From NCBI RefSeq assembly GCF_000720475.1, contig NZ_JOAP01000036.1, positions 1-64,000 on the forward strand: DNA of 64,000 nt, in the 5' to 3' direction. The notes under the pieces are model-generated. The model saw nothing but the letters and a program-made list of their open reading frames with translations, searched no databases and was not told the DNA's origin. The stretch's first letter is position 1. Every line of letters starts with the position of its first letter. Shown here in pieces: positions 47,491 through 56,372 of the stretch. This DNA comes from Streptomyces aureocirculatus (GTDB lineage: Bacteria > Actinomycetota > Actinomycetes > Streptomycetales > Streptomycetaceae). A program made the translations under genes and the position numbers.

Positions 47491-49817
47491 CCGCGGTGAC
47501 GCCGGGGGAGCAGGGCGCGGGGCGGGCCGCCCGCCGTGTCGCCGTCATCGGGGGCGGCCCCGGCGGCCTGTACGCCGCGGCCCTGCTCAAGCGGCTCGCC
47601 CCGGAGCGCGAGGTCACCGTCTGGGAGCGGAACGCCCCCGAGGACACCTTCGGCTTCGGCGTGGTCCTCTCCGACGAGACCCTCGGCGGCATCGAGCACG
47701 CCGACCCGGTGGTGTACGCGGCGCTGCGCCGCGAGTTCGTCCGCTGGGACGACATCGACATCGTGCACCGCGGCACCCGCCACACCTCCGGCGGCCACGG
47801 CTTCGCCGCGCTCGGGCGGCGCACCCTGCTGGCGGTCCTGCACGAGCGCTGCCGCGACCTGGGCGTCGACCTCCGCTTCCGTACGAAGGCGCCGCCCGCC
47901 GCCGAGCTCGCCACGGAGTACGACCTGGTGATCGCCGCGGACGGCGTGCACAGCGCGACCCGCGAGGCGCACGCCGACGCCTTCCGCCCCGCCCTCACCA
48001 CGCACCGCTGCCGCTACCTCTGGCTCGCCGCCGACTTCGCCTTCGACGCCTTCCGCTTCGAGATCGCCGAGACCGAGCACGGCGTGATGCAGTTGCACGG
48101 CTACCCGTACGAGGCGGCGACGGAAGCGACCTCCGGCGCGTCCACGGTCATCGTCGAGATGCGCGAGGAGGTGTGGCGGGCCGCCGGGTTCGCGGACCTG
48201 GACGCCGCGCAGTCCGTCGAACGCTGCGCCAAGCTCTTCACGGACACCCTCGGCGGCCGCCCCCTGCGCACCAACAACTCCTCCTGGCTCACCTTCCGCA
48301 CGGTCGTCAACGACCACTGGTCGCACAACAACATCGTTCTGCTCGGCGACGCCGCCCACACCGCGCACTTCTCCATCGGCTCCGGCACCAAGCTCGCCGT
48401 GGAGGACGCCCTCGCGCTCGTCGCCTCCCTCCACGAGCAGCAGGACCTGCCGGCGGCCCTCACCGCGTACGAGGCCGAGCGCCGCCCCGTCGTCGCGTCC
48501 ACGCAGCGCGCGGCCCGCGCCAGCCTGCAGTGGTTCGAGGAACTGCCGCTGTACGTGGACCAGCCGCCCCGGCAGTTCGCGTTCAACCTGCTCACCCGCA
48601 GCCGCCGGGTCACGCACGACAACCTGCGCCTGCGCGACGCGCACTTCACCCAGGCCGTGGAGCGGGACTTCGGCTGCCCGCCCGGCACACCCCCCATGTT
48701 CACGCCGTTCCGCCTGCGCGACCTGGAACTGCGCAACCGCGTCGTCGTGTCCCCCATGGACATGTACTCCGCCGTGGACGGTGTGCCCGGTGACTTCCAC
48801 CTGGTCCACCTGGGGGCGCGGGCGCTCGGCGGTGCGGGCCTGGTCATGACGGAGATGGTGTGCGTGAGCGACTACGGCCGCATCACGCCGGGCTGCGCCG
48901 GCCTCTACACCGACGAACAGGCCGCCGCCTGGACCCGGATCGTCGACTTCGCCCACACCCAGGCGCCCGGCACGGCCCTCGGTGTCCAGCTCGGCCACTC
49001 CGGCCGCAAGGGCTCGACGAAACTGATGTGGGAGGGCATCGACGAGCCGCTGCCCACCGCCAACTGGCCGCTCCTCGCCCCGTCCCCCCTCCCGTACGGC
49101 CCCACGAGCCAGACCCCGCAGGAACTGGACGGGTCCGGACTCGCCGCCGTCCGCGAGGAGTTCACCGCCGCCGCCCGCCGCGCCGCCGACTGCGGCTTCG
49201 ACCTCCTCGAACTCCACTGCGCCCACGGCTACCTCCTCTCCAGCTTCCTCTCCCCGCTCGCCAACCACCGCACCGACGCCTACGGCGGCTCGCTCCAGGC
49301 CCGCCTCCGCTTCCCCCTGGAGGTCTTCGACGCCGTACGCGACGTCTGGCCCGCATCGCGCCCCATGACCGTCCGCATCTCGGCCACGGACTGGGCGGAC
49401 GGTGGCACCACCGCGGACGACGCGGTCGCCGTGGCCCGCGCGTTCGCCGCGCACGGTGCCGACGCCGTCGATGTCTCCACCGGCCAGGTCGTCCCCGACG
49501 AACGCCCCGCCTACGGCCGTTCCTACCAGACCCCGTTCGCCGACCGCATCCGCAACGAGACGGGCATCCCCGTCATCGCCGTCGGCGCCATCTCCTCCTG
49601 GGACGACGTCAACTCCCTCCTCCTGGCAGGCCGCACCGACCTCTGCGCCCTCGCCCGCCCCCACCTCTACGACCCCCATTGGACCCTGCACGCGGCAGCG
49701 GAACAGGGCTATGCGGGCCCGGGAATCTCCTGGCCCGTCCAGTACCGCGCGGGCAGCCGCCGCCCCCAGACGGGCCGCACGGACGCCCCGAAACCACGGC
49801 TCTCACTGACACCGTGA
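47487..49817 (+). CDS. Bifunctional salicylyl-/anthraniloyl-CoA hydroxylase-oxidoreductase
   Basis: A 776-residue fusion. Residues about 10-400 are a class A flavin monooxygenase (VAVIGGGPGGLYAAALLKR, GVVLSDETLGGIEHADP, VLLGDAAHTAHFSIGSGTKLAVEDA). Residues about 405-770 are an old-yellow-enzyme reductase (TPFRLRDLELRNRVVVSPMDMYSA, QLGHSGRKGS, HCAHGYLLSSFLSP). This layout matches salicylyl-CoA 5-hydroxylase (SdgC) and 2-aminobenzoyl-CoA monooxygenase/reductase of Azoarcus. GTG 47487 overlaps the hydratase stop; GTG 47475 is the alternative. It would hydroxylate, and possibly reduce, the ring of an aryl-CoA. Confidence 0.9.
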   Translation: MTAVTPGEQGAGRAARRVAVIGGGPGGLYAAALLKRLAPEREVTVWERNAPEDTFGFGVVLSDETLGGIEHADPVVYAALRREFVRWDDIDIVHRGTRHTSGGHGFAALGRRTLLAVLHERCRDLGVDLRFRTKAPPAAELATEYDLVIAADGVHSATREAHADAFRPALTTHRCRYLWLAADFAFDAFRFEIAETEHGVMQLHGYPYEAATEATSGASTVIVEMREEVWRAAGFADLDAAQSVERCAKLFTDTLGGRPLRTNNSSWLTFRTVVNDHWSHNNIVLLGDAAHTAHFSIGSGTKLAVEDALALVASLHEQQDLPAALTAYEAERRPVVASTQRAARASLQWFEELPLYVDQPPRQFAFNLLTRSRRVTHDNLRLRDAHFTQAVERDFGCPPGTPPMFTPFRLRDLELRNRVVVSPMDMYSAVDGVPGDFHLVHLGARALGGAGLVMTEMVCVSDYGRITPGCAGLYTDEQAAAWTRIVDFAHTQAPGTALGVQLGHSGRKGSTKLMWEGIDEPLPTANWPLLAPSPLPYGPTSQTPQELDGSGLAAVREEFTAAARRAADCGFDLLELHCAHGYLLSSFLSPLANHRTDAYGGSLQARLRFPLEVFDAVRDVWPASRPMTVRISATDWADGGTTADDAVAVARAFAAHGADAVDVSTGQVVPDERPAYGRSYQTPFADRIRNETGIPVIAVGAISSWDDVNSLLLAGRTDLCALARPHLYDPHWTLHAAAEQGYAGPGISWPVQYRAGSRRPQTGRTDAPKPRLSLTP

Positions 49818-49825
49818 CACGGCAA

Positions 49826-49854
49826 GGCCCCGCCAGGCCGCACCTGGCGGGGCC
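49826..49854. terminator. Bidirectional hairpin between convergent genes
   Basis: Perfect 12-bp stem GGCCCCGCCAGG (49826-49837) and CCTGGCGGGGCC (49843-49854), 5-base loop, between the stops at 49817 and 49865. Confidence 0.88.
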
Positions 49855-49864
49855 ACCACCCGCG

Positions 49865-50497
49865 TTACGCCCGTCCTCCCGGTGGGGGACCGTAGTTGGC
49901 GGTCAGGGCCGCGGCGTACCGGTCCGGCACCCTCCGACCCGCGAAGGTCACCGGAAGATATGACTCCAGGGCCCCCGACACGTCCAGGAACGGCCCGAAC
50001 CGCGCACGCCATTCCTCCCGCTCGGCCGCACCCGGAAACCCCCTGAAAACCGCGACCTCGGGGTCTCTTTCCCCCCAGCACCCCCACTTCCCGGAAGGCC
50101 CGGTCACAGCGATGACATCGGCCGAGATGGCGATCGACCCCATGACGTCACCGTCCGGCTCGTAGCCGATCGCCGCCCAGTAGTCATCCGCGTCGGCCTC
50201 CACGGACAGCGAGACGGCCGGGTACATTCCGTACTCCGCCACGTAGAACGCAGCACCGTCCGGCTCCAGGACCAGCAGGTCGACGTACGGATCCCCGTGC
50301 CACCGCGCCATCGCCCGGAGGGCGGGCCAGAACTCCGGAGTGAGGACGGCATCGAACTCACAGAACAGCGAGTCACCCGCGTCCCCGGCGAAGGGCTGGT
50401 CGGGCGACTTGAAGACCAGGCCCGGCAACCTGGCACGCAGATCGAAAGCAGCCGCGCCACGGCCGCGAACATCCGCATACCCGTCGCGATCGACCAC
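49865..50497 (-). CDS. Hypothetical cytoplasmic protein
   Basis: A 210-residue acidic protein with many aromatic residues (FDAVLTPEFWPALRAMARWHGDPYVDLLVLEPDG, GYEPDGDVMGSIAISADVIAVTG, PEVAVFRGFPG). It has no signal peptide, membrane helix or known catalytic motif, and I do not recognise the family. GTG 50497 with AAGAAGGGG upstream is chosen over the longer frame, whose first 160 residues are shadow sequence. It lies after paaX on the same strand with a 68-bp gap and may be unrelated to it. Confidence 0.7.
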   Translation of the reverse strand: MVDRDGYADVRGRGAAAFDLRARLPGLVFKSPDQPFAGDAGDSLFCEFDAVLTPEFWPALRAMARWHGDPYVDLLVLEPDGAAFYVAEYGMYPAVSLSVEADADDYWAAIGYEPDGDVMGSIAISADVIAVTGPSGKWGCWGERDPEVAVFRGFPGAAEREEWRARFGPFLDVSGALESYLPVTFAGRRVPDRYAAALTANYGPPPGGRA

Positions 50498-50565
50498 GAT
50501 CGAACCCCTTCTTGTCCTCCTGCGACAGGTTGTGCCAGGCGTGGCTACAGTTCCCTCTGCATTCT

Positions 50566-51384
50566 TCAATGCCCCGCCACGAACTCCGCCCCCGCCCCTC
50601 GCAACCGCCCGTCCAGCCCCCGGAACACCTCCGCCGCCCTGCCCCCCGGCCACCCCTCCGGCAGGAGCTCCGCGGGCAGGCCCGGGTCGGCGTAGGGGAG
50701 GTGGCGCCAGGAGTCCAGGGCCAGGAGGTGGTCGCGGTAGGCCTCTTCGGGTGGGGTGTCGGGGCGGGACTGCCAGGCGCGCAGGACCGGTTCGTGGCGG
50801 TCGAGGAAGGCCTCGTGCTGGTTGGCGAGGGAGGCGAGGTCCCACCAGCGGGCCACGGCTTCGGCGGTGGGGGTGAAGCCGAGGTGGGTGCCGCGGAACA
50901 GGTCGACGTACGAAGTGAGGTGCAGGCGGGCCAGGGTGTGGCGGGTCTCCTCGTGGAGGTGCGCGGGGGCGATCCACACGCCGGGTGCCGCCGAGCCGAA
51001 GCCGAGCCCCGCGAGGCGGGAGCGCAGGACGTGCCGCTTGCTGCGTTCGGCCTCGGGGACCGAGAAGACGGCGAGGACCCAGCCGGAGTCGGGTTGGTCC
51101 GCGCGCGGGGCGTAGATGCGGCGGTCGCCGTCCTCCAGGAGCTGGCGGGCCTCGGCGGAGAGGGCGTACCCCGCCCCGCCCGTCTCCGTACGCGCGGGAA
51201 GCAGCAGGCCCCTGCGCTTCAGGCGCGACACCGACGAGCGCACGGACGGCGCGTCCACGCCCACCGGGGCGAGGAGGCGCACCAGTTCGGCGACCGCGAC
51301 GGGCCCGGGCGCGGCCCGGCCGTACGCGCCGTAGAAGCTGACGATCAGGGACCTGGGAGTGTGCTGTGGGTGCTGCTCGGACAC
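50566..51384 (-). CDS. PaaX-family transcriptional repressor
   Basis: A 272-residue PaaX-type regulator: SLIVSFYGAYGR, a winged helix in LLAPVGVDAPSVRSSVSRLKRRGLL, the central domain GWVLAVFSVPEAERSKRHVLRSRLAGLGFG, and the C-terminal SWRHLPYADPGLPAELLPEGWPG. PaaX proteins repress aromatic-acid genes and are released by the aryl-CoA product of the ligase. GTG 51384 starts nine bases after the ligase stop, so regulator and ligase share a transcript. The duplicated TGACGACAGTCA sites are its likely operators. Confidence 0.9.
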   Translation of the reverse strand: MSEQHPQHTPRSLIVSFYGAYGRAAPGPVAVAELVRLLAPVGVDAPSVRSSVSRLKRRGLLLPARTETGGAGYALSAEARQLLEDGDRRIYAPRADQPDSGWVLAVFSVPEAERSKRHVLRSRLAGLGFGSAAPGVWIAPAHLHEETRHTLARLHLTSYVDLFRGTHLGFTPTAEAVARWWDLASLANQHEAFLDRHEPVLRAWQSRPDTPPEEAYRDHLLALDSWRHLPYADPGLPAELLPEGWPGGRAAEVFRGLDGRLRGAGAEFVAGH

Positions 51385-51393
51385 GTGATCACT

Positions 51394-53022
51394 CTAGGCC
51401 CCGCCCGCGGGCCCCGGCCCCCGCAGCCGGAACCGCTGCAGCTTGCCCGTAGCCGTCCGCGGCAGCGCGTCCAGGAACACCACCTCGCGCGGGCACTTGT
51501 ACGGCACCAGCTCCTCCTTGACGAACTCCCGCAGTTGCTCGGCGTCCGCCACCGCGCCCGCGCGCAGCACCACGTACGCCACCACCACCTGCCCGCGCCG
51601 CTCGTCGGGACGGCCCACGACAGCCGTCTCCACCACGTCCGGATGGCGGAGCAGGGCCTCCTCCACCTCCGGGCCCGCGATGTTGTACCCCGCCGAGATG
51701 ATCATGTCGTCCGCGCGGGCCACGTAACGGAAGTAGCCGTCGGCGTCCCGTACATAGGTGTCGCCGGTGATGTTCCAGCCATGGCGGACGTACTCCCGCT
51801 GCCGCGGGTCGGCCAGATACCGGCAGCCGATCGGGCCGCGCACCGCGAGCAGCCCCGGCTCGCCGTCCGGCACCGGCGCGCCGGAACCGTCGACCACGCG
51901 CGCGTGCCAGCCGGGCACGGGCAGGCCCGTCGTGCCGGGGCGGATCGCGTCGTCGGCCGCGGAGATGAAGATGTGGAGCAGCTCCGTCGCGCCGATGCCG
52001 TTGATGATGCGCAGGCCCGTGCGCTCGTGCCAGGCCTGCCAGGTCGCGGCGGGCAGGTTCTCGCCCGCGGAGACGCAGCGCCGCAGCGAGGACACGTCCT
52101 GGGGGGAGGCGGCCTCCTGCAACGCGTCCAGCATCGCGCGGTACGCCGTCGGCGCCGTGAACAGCACGCTCACCCCGTGCTCGGCGATCGCGGGCAGCAA
52201 CTGCCTGGGCCCCGCCTGTTCGAGGAGCAGCGAGGACGCGCCAACGCGCAGCGGGAAAACGACCAGGCCGCCGAGGCCGAACGTGAAGCCCAGCGGGGGA
52301 CTGCCCGCGAACACGTCGTCCGGGCCCGCCTTGAGGACATGGCGCCCGAAGGTGTCCGCGATCGCGAGCACGTCCCGGTGGAAGTGCATACACCCCTTGG
52401 GGCGGCCCGTCGTACCCGAGGTGAACGCGATGAGCGCCACGTCGTCGGCCGCCGTGTCCACGGCCTCGTACGCCGACTGCGGCGCGGCCGCCGTACGGGC
52501 GAACAGGTCGTCGGGACCCTCGCCGCCGTACGTCGTCACGCGCAGGCCCGGCACCCCGGCCTTGGTCAGGTCGTCGACCGCGCGGACGTCGCACAGCGCG
52601 TGCGAGACCTGCGCGATCTCGCAGATCGTGGCCAGCTCCTGGGTGCGCTGCTGCGCCAGGACGGTCACCGCGACCGCGCCCGCCTTCATCACCGCGAGCC
52701 AGCAGGCCGCGAGCCACGGCGAGGTGGCGCCGCGCAGCAGCACGCGGTTGCCGGGGACCACGCCGAGTTCGCCGGTCAGCACGTGCGCGATCCGGTCGAC
52801 CCGCTCCTGGAGCCCGCCGTACGTCCACACGGTGCCGTCGCCCGCGCGGAACGCCGGGCGGTCCGCGCCGAACCGGCTCGCCGTGCGGTCGAGCAGTTCG
52901 CCACCGCAGTTCAGGCGGTCAGGGCAGTGCAGCTCGGGCCGGTCGCGCACCAGCGCGGGCCACTGCTCGCGGGGCGGGAGATGGTCGCGCGCGAAGGTGT
53001 CGACGTGACCTGAACGCTCCAT
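51394..53022 (-). CDS. Aryl-CoA ligase (benzoate/2-aminobenzoate-CoA ligase family)
   Basis: A 542-residue adenylate-forming ligase. P-loop FTSGTTGRPKGCMHFHRD, INGIGATELLHIF, GWNITGDTYVRDADGYFRYVARADDMIISAGYNI and the terminal Lys in LPRTATGKLQRF. FTSGTTGRPKGCMH and GATELLHIFIS are characteristic of benzoate- and aminobenzoate-CoA ligases. It makes the aryl-CoA used by the hydroxylase at 47487. The ATG at 53022 fits the family start (HVDTFARDHLPP). Divergent from the acyl-CoA dehydrogenase gene, with a shared operator between them. Confidence 0.9.
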   Translation of the reverse strand: MERSGHVDTFARDHLPPREQWPALVRDRPELHCPDRLNCGGELLDRTASRFGADRPAFRAGDGTVWTYGGLQERVDRIAHVLTGELGVVPGNRVLLRGATSPWLAACWLAVMKAGAVAVTVLAQQRTQELATICEIAQVSHALCDVRAVDDLTKAGVPGLRVTTYGGEGPDDLFARTAAAPQSAYEAVDTAADDVALIAFTSGTTGRPKGCMHFHRDVLAIADTFGRHVLKAGPDDVFAGSPPLGFTFGLGGLVVFPLRVGASSLLLEQAGPRQLLPAIAEHGVSVLFTAPTAYRAMLDALQEAASPQDVSSLRRCVSAGENLPAATWQAWHERTGLRIINGIGATELLHIFISAADDAIRPGTTGLPVPGWHARVVDGSGAPVPDGEPGLLAVRGPIGCRYLADPRQREYVRHGWNITGDTYVRDADGYFRYVARADDMIISAGYNIAGPEVEEALLRHPDVVETAVVGRPDERRGQVVVAYVVLRAGAVADAEQLREFVKEELVPYKCPREVVFLDALPRTATGKLQRFRLRGPGPAGGA

Positions 53023-53100
53023 GGTGCTTCGCCCCCTCGCCGGTCGGGCGTACTGGCCGGTCGGGCGTGGTGGTGACCGGCCGAACGAGCGTATCGTGAT

Positions 53101-53116
53101 GGTGACGACAGTCAAC
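53101..53116. promoter_or_regulatory. Operator-like GGTGAC-GACA-GTCAAC in a divergent promoter
   Basis: Near-palindrome with core TGACGACAGTCA (53103-53114), identical over 12 bases to the site at 46567-46578. It lies between the divergent ligase and dehydrogenase genes. Confidence 0.7.
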
Positions 53117-53153
53117 GGTGCGCGATAAACCCGCGCGAGGGGAGAGGCCCGGG

Positions 53154-54332
53154 ATGACGGCATTCTCGCTCGATCCTGAACAAACCGCCCGCTGTGCCCG
53201 ACTGCGGGAGCAGGCCGCCGAACGGCTGCTGCCACTCGTGGAGAAGGCGGACGAGGGCGCGGGAGCCGGTGCGCCCGGCCGGGTGAACCGGCCGCTGGTC
53301 GCCGCGCTCGGTGAACTCGGCCTCCTGGAGGACCTGTTCACCTCCGGCGCCCTCGATCTGTGCCTGATGCGCGAGTCCCTCGCCCGGGTCTGCACGGAGG
53401 CCGAGACCGCCCTCGCCCTACAGGGCCTCGGCGGGCACCCCGTGCACGCGTACGGCACTCCCGCGCAGCGCGAGCGCTGGCTGCCCGCCGTGGGGGCGGG
53501 CCGCGCGGTCGCGGCCTTCGCCCTGTCCGAGCCGGGCGCCGGGTCCGACGCGGCGGCCCTGGCCCTGAGCGCCACCCCCGACGGTCCTTCGGCCTGGCGC
53601 CTGACGGGCGAGAAGTCCTGGATCTCGAACGCGCCGGAGGCCGACTTCTACACCGTCTTCGCGCGCACCGCACCGGACGCGGGCGCCCGCGGCGTCACCG
53701 CCTTCCTGGTCCCCGCCGACCGCGCGGGCCTCACCGGCGCCCCCCTCGCGATGCTCTCGCCGCATCCCATCGGCACGCTCTCCTTCGACGGCGTCCGTGT
53801 CGGCGCCGACGACGTGCTCGGCGAGGTCGACCGCGGGTTCCGGGTCGCCATGACGACCCTCAACCGCTTCCGCCCGAGCGTCGGCGCGTTCGCCGTCGGC
53901 ATGGCGCAGGCCGCCCTGGACGCCACCCTCGCCCACACGGCGGCCCGGGACGCCTTCGGCGGCAAGCTCAAGGACCTCCAGGCGGTGTCCCACCAGGTGG
54001 CGGAGATGGCGACGCGCACACAGGCGGCACGCCTGCTCGTGTACGCGGCCGCGGCGGCGTACGACCGCGGCGAGCCGGACATCGCCGGGCGCGCGGCGAT
54101 GGCGAAGCTCTTCGCCACGGAGAGCGCCCAGTTCGTGGTCGACACCGCGGTCCAGTTGCACGGCGCCCGCGGCCTCCTGCACGGGCACCTCCTGGAGCAC
54201 CTGTACCGCGAGGTGCGGGCGCCGCGCATCTACGAAGGCGCGAGCGAGGTCCAGCGCACCGTCATCGCCAAGGAGCTGTACGGGGCCCGGCCCCAGGAGC
54301 CGCAGCGGGAGAAGGGGACCCCCACCGCATGA
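53154..54332 (+). CDS. Acyl-CoA dehydrogenase of the aryl-CoA locus
   Basis: A 392-residue acyl-CoA dehydrogenase: VAAFALSEPGAGSDAAALAL, TGEKSWISNAPEADFYTVFART, RPSVGAFAVGMAQAALDATLAHTAARDAFGG, QLHGARGLLHG and the C-terminal IYEGASEVQRTVIAKELYG. ATG 53154 has GAGGGGAG upstream. It overlaps ridA (ATGA). In the Azoarcus 2-aminobenzoyl-CoA gene clusters an acyl-CoA dehydrogenase accompanies the hydroxylase; here it would act on the reduced alicyclic CoA ester. Confidence 0.88.
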   Translation: MTAFSLDPEQTARCARLREQAAERLLPLVEKADEGAGAGAPGRVNRPLVAALGELGLLEDLFTSGALDLCLMRESLARVCTEAETALALQGLGGHPVHAYGTPAQRERWLPAVGAGRAVAAFALSEPGAGSDAAALALSATPDGPSAWRLTGEKSWISNAPEADFYTVFARTAPDAGARGVTAFLVPADRAGLTGAPLAMLSPHPIGTLSFDGVRVGADDVLGEVDRGFRVAMTTLNRFRPSVGAFAVGMAQAALDATLAHTAARDAFGGKLKDLQAVSHQVAEMATRTQAARLLVYAAAAAYDRGEPDIAGRAAMAKLFATESAQFVVDTAVQLHGARGLLHGHLLEHLYREVRAPRIYEGASEVQRTVIAKELYGARPQEPQREKGTPTA

Positions 54333-54727
54333 GCCTCGACCGCCTCAACCCCGCCGGCCTCTCCCCGCCCACCGGCTTCTCGCACGCCGTCGTCGCCACC
54401 GGCGGGCGCCTGGTCTTCCTCGCCGGGCAGACCGCCCTGGACACCGAAGGCAAGGTGGTCGGCGCCACCCTGCCCGAGCAGTTCGCAAAGGCCCTGGCCA
54501 ACCTCCTCGCCGCCCTCCACGCCGCGGGCGGCACCCCAGCCGACCTGGCCCGCGTCACCGTCTACGCCACCGACGTCGCCGACTACCGCACCCACGCCCG
54601 CGAACTCGGCCGCATCTGGAAGGACCTCGCGGGCCGCGACTACCCGGCGATGGCGGTGATCGGCACGGTGCGGTTGTGGGACGAGGAGTGCCTGGTGGAA
54701 CTGGACGGGTTCGCGGTGCTGCCGTGA
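54329..54727 (+). CDS. RidA-family enamine/imine deaminase
   Basis: A 132-residue Rid-fold protein (LNPAGLSPPTGFSHAVVATGGRLVFLAGQTALDTEG, DLARVTVYATDVADYRTHARELGRIW, PAMAVIGTVRLWDEECLVELDGFAVL). RidA relatives hydrolyse enamine or imine intermediates to ketone and ammonia. Its fusion by ATGA overlap to the dehydrogenase of an aryl-CoA pathway suggests that a nitrogen-bearing ring intermediate is handled, which points to anthranilate rather than salicylate. It may be a Rid4-7 member rather than archetypal RidA. Confidence 0.87.
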   Translation: MSLDRLNPAGLSPPTGFSHAVVATGGRLVFLAGQTALDTEGKVVGATLPEQFAKALANLLAALHAAGGTPADLARVTVYATDVADYRTHARELGRIWKDLAGRDYPAMAVIGTVRLWDEECLVELDGFAVLP

Positions 54728-54740
54728 GAGCTGGGTGGCG

Positions 54741-55406
54741 TCAGGACTGAGGCGCCGGAAGCGTGGGTGAGCTGTCCGTCCAGGCTGTGTCGAACTGCTG
54801 CAGAGCGATGGAATACAGGAGCCCGGGCGCCCGGGCGTACAGACACGGGGAGTTCCTGCCGTGCGCGGAGCTGCTGTAGAAGGTGAGGTAGGCCGCCCGG
54901 TCCGTTGCGATCACGCGGCAGATGTTGGGCAGGTTGAAGCTGCGGAGCGCGAAGTTGCTCTGTGTGCGGGCCACCTGGGCGAGATAGTCCATATTCGTCT
55001 GGACCTGGCTCCTGAGCAGCTCCGGTGTGAAGCCGGGGTCGAATCGGCCCACGTCACGCGAGCGCCGGTCGAGCCAGGAGTCGCCCGGGGTGCCGGGGTC
55101 GGGCAGCAGGACTTGAACGCACTCGGGAGTCAACGCCCCCGACCACAGAGGAAAGAAGGCCTCACGAGTGAGTACGTTGCCACGCCCCGCCATGACTTTG
55201 ATCCAGCGAGCCCGGCCGAGGTCCCGTGCGACGTCCTGATCGGCGGACGACTGATGACGGTACACACGGCCGAGCCCTGTGCCCGTGCACCAAGAGCAGG
55301 CGGCGATCAGCCACCACAGTGGTCGTGAGCCGCGCAAAAGGCCGAGGACGAGTACGATCGCGCTGGCTGCGAGAGAGCTGAGTACTCCGAACAGGAAAGC
55401 ATTCAT
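54741..55406 (-). CDS. Single-TM protein, third gene of the candidate signalling module
   Basis: A 221-residue protein with an N-terminal helix (AFLFGVLSSLAASAIVLVLGLLRG), a second hydrophobic stretch (LWWLIAACSWCTGTGLG), and a soluble part with no motif I know (FDPGFTPELLRSQVQTNMDYLAQVARTQSNFALRSFNLPNICRVI). Start 55406 is preferred to 55415 because GGGAG sits nine bases before it. It is 48 bp downstream of the phosphorylase-fold gene on the same strand and convergent with ridA. Codon use is less GC-biased than in flanking genes, consistent with joint transfer of the module. Confidence 0.7.
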   Translation of the reverse strand: MNAFLFGVLSSLAASAIVLVLGLLRGSRPLWWLIAACSWCTGTGLGRVYRHQSSADQDVARDLGRARWIKVMAGRGNVLTREAFFPLWSGALTPECVQVLLPDPGTPGDSWLDRRSRDVGRFDPGFTPELLRSQVQTNMDYLAQVARTQSNFALRSFNLPNICRVIATDRAAYLTFYSSSAHGRNSPCLYARAPGLLYSIALQQFDTAWTDSSPTLPAPQS

Positions 55407-55454
55407 GCGAGCCATCTCCCTGTGCTGGATTACCTCGATTGATTGACTTCACGG

Positions 55455-56372
55455 TCAGCAGAGGTAGGGCAGAAGTCGTCGCAGCATGTGTGCGGCGTTT
55501 CGGGCCGCGAGTTCGTGATGTCCGTGGCCCTTCTCTTCGTCGGCGTTGTCGGACACCCCGCGGATGACGATCCAGCCAGGGTTGATGCCGCCGTAGACAG
55601 AGTTCTCCTGCCAGTATTGGCTCAACCCTCCGGCTTCCATGTCCACTGCCAGAACCTTCTCGTGATAGTTCGTGAGGTAGCTGCGGATTTCGTTTTCGCG
55701 GTCGGTGATGACGGCCTCGCCGGACCCGATCACTCCCGGGTAGACATCGAACTCTTCCGAGGCGTGTGTAGAAAGCTGACCGGCTATGCGGGCCGGAGTG
55801 CCGTGATCGGCAAAGAAGGCGTTCACCGCATGGACGACCGGTGCCGGCGCCTGCCGGTGCTCACCCCGGCGGCGGACGTCCCCACGCGGATTGATCTTGC
55901 GATTCTCGTAGTAGACGATGTCGGTGGAGACGATGACGTTGCCGATGCGAGCGTGGTCGTCATGGATGCCGCCACCCACTCCGACCAGGGCCCACAGCCG
56001 AGGTTCGTAGTGACGGCGCAAGTTTTCCAACGCGGCCATCGTTGACCGTTGTCCCTGGCTCTGGCTCTGGGTGGCCACGATGCGAACGGTCGCTTGCGGA
56101 GAGGCGTGTTCGCCCCGGTAGAAGTAGAGTCCACCGGGCTCCTTGTGACGCTGCAGCTTCAGCTCGTCCACGACGGACCGCAGTTCCTCGCTGAGGATCG
56201 TGACCACTCCGACGTCCCACGCGGAGGTCCGTTCCTCGGCCGCCCCGGCGTCATTGGGGTGGGCGGTGCCGTGAGAGGGGACGGCAACGGAGACATGGGC
56301 GTGTTCTCCGACGGCGTTGTTGCTGAAGTTGTTGTTGTCGCCGTGGCTGGTGATGCCTCGGTTGGCGCTCAC
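55455..56372 (-). CDS. Nucleoside phosphorylase/nucleosidase-fold protein with N-terminal GDNN motif
   Basis: A 305-residue protein. Residues 11-29 carry a GDNNNFSNNAVGEHAHVSV segment; residues about 50-305 are the PNP_UDP fold. ALVGVGGGIHDDHARIG, VLAVDMEAGGLSQYW (ribose-binding Met-Glu) and VIRGVSDNADE (catalytic Asp) match MTA/SAH nucleosidases. Such domains cleave the N-glycosidic bond of adenosine-like nucleosides, and in STAND/NLR-type conflict systems they act as effectors or sensors. GTG 56372 overlaps the upstream stop (GTGA). The GDNN segment is nearly identical to the C-terminal end of the upstream gene's product. Confidence 0.85.
   Translation of the reverse strand: MSANRGITSHGDNNNFSNNAVGEHAHVSVAVPSHGTAHPNDAGAAEERTSAWDVGVVTILSEELRSVVDELKLQRHKEPGGLYFYRGEHASPQATVRIVATQSQSQGQRSTMAALENLRRHYEPRLWALVGVGGGIHDDHARIGNVIVSTDIVYYENRKINPRGDVRRRGEHRQAPAPVVHAVNAFFADHGTPARIAGQLSTHASEEFDVYPGVIGSGEAVITDRENEIRSYLTNYHEKVLAVDMEAGGLSQYWQENSVYGGINPGWIVIRGVSDNADEEKGHGHHELAARNAAHMLRRLLPYLC

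Noticed and set aside
50498..50977. N-terminal extension of the hypothetical protein at 49865
   Set aside because: This part opposes nothing unusual but reads as Pro/Arg shadow sequence of the PaaX gene; GTG 50497 has a good ribosome binding site.
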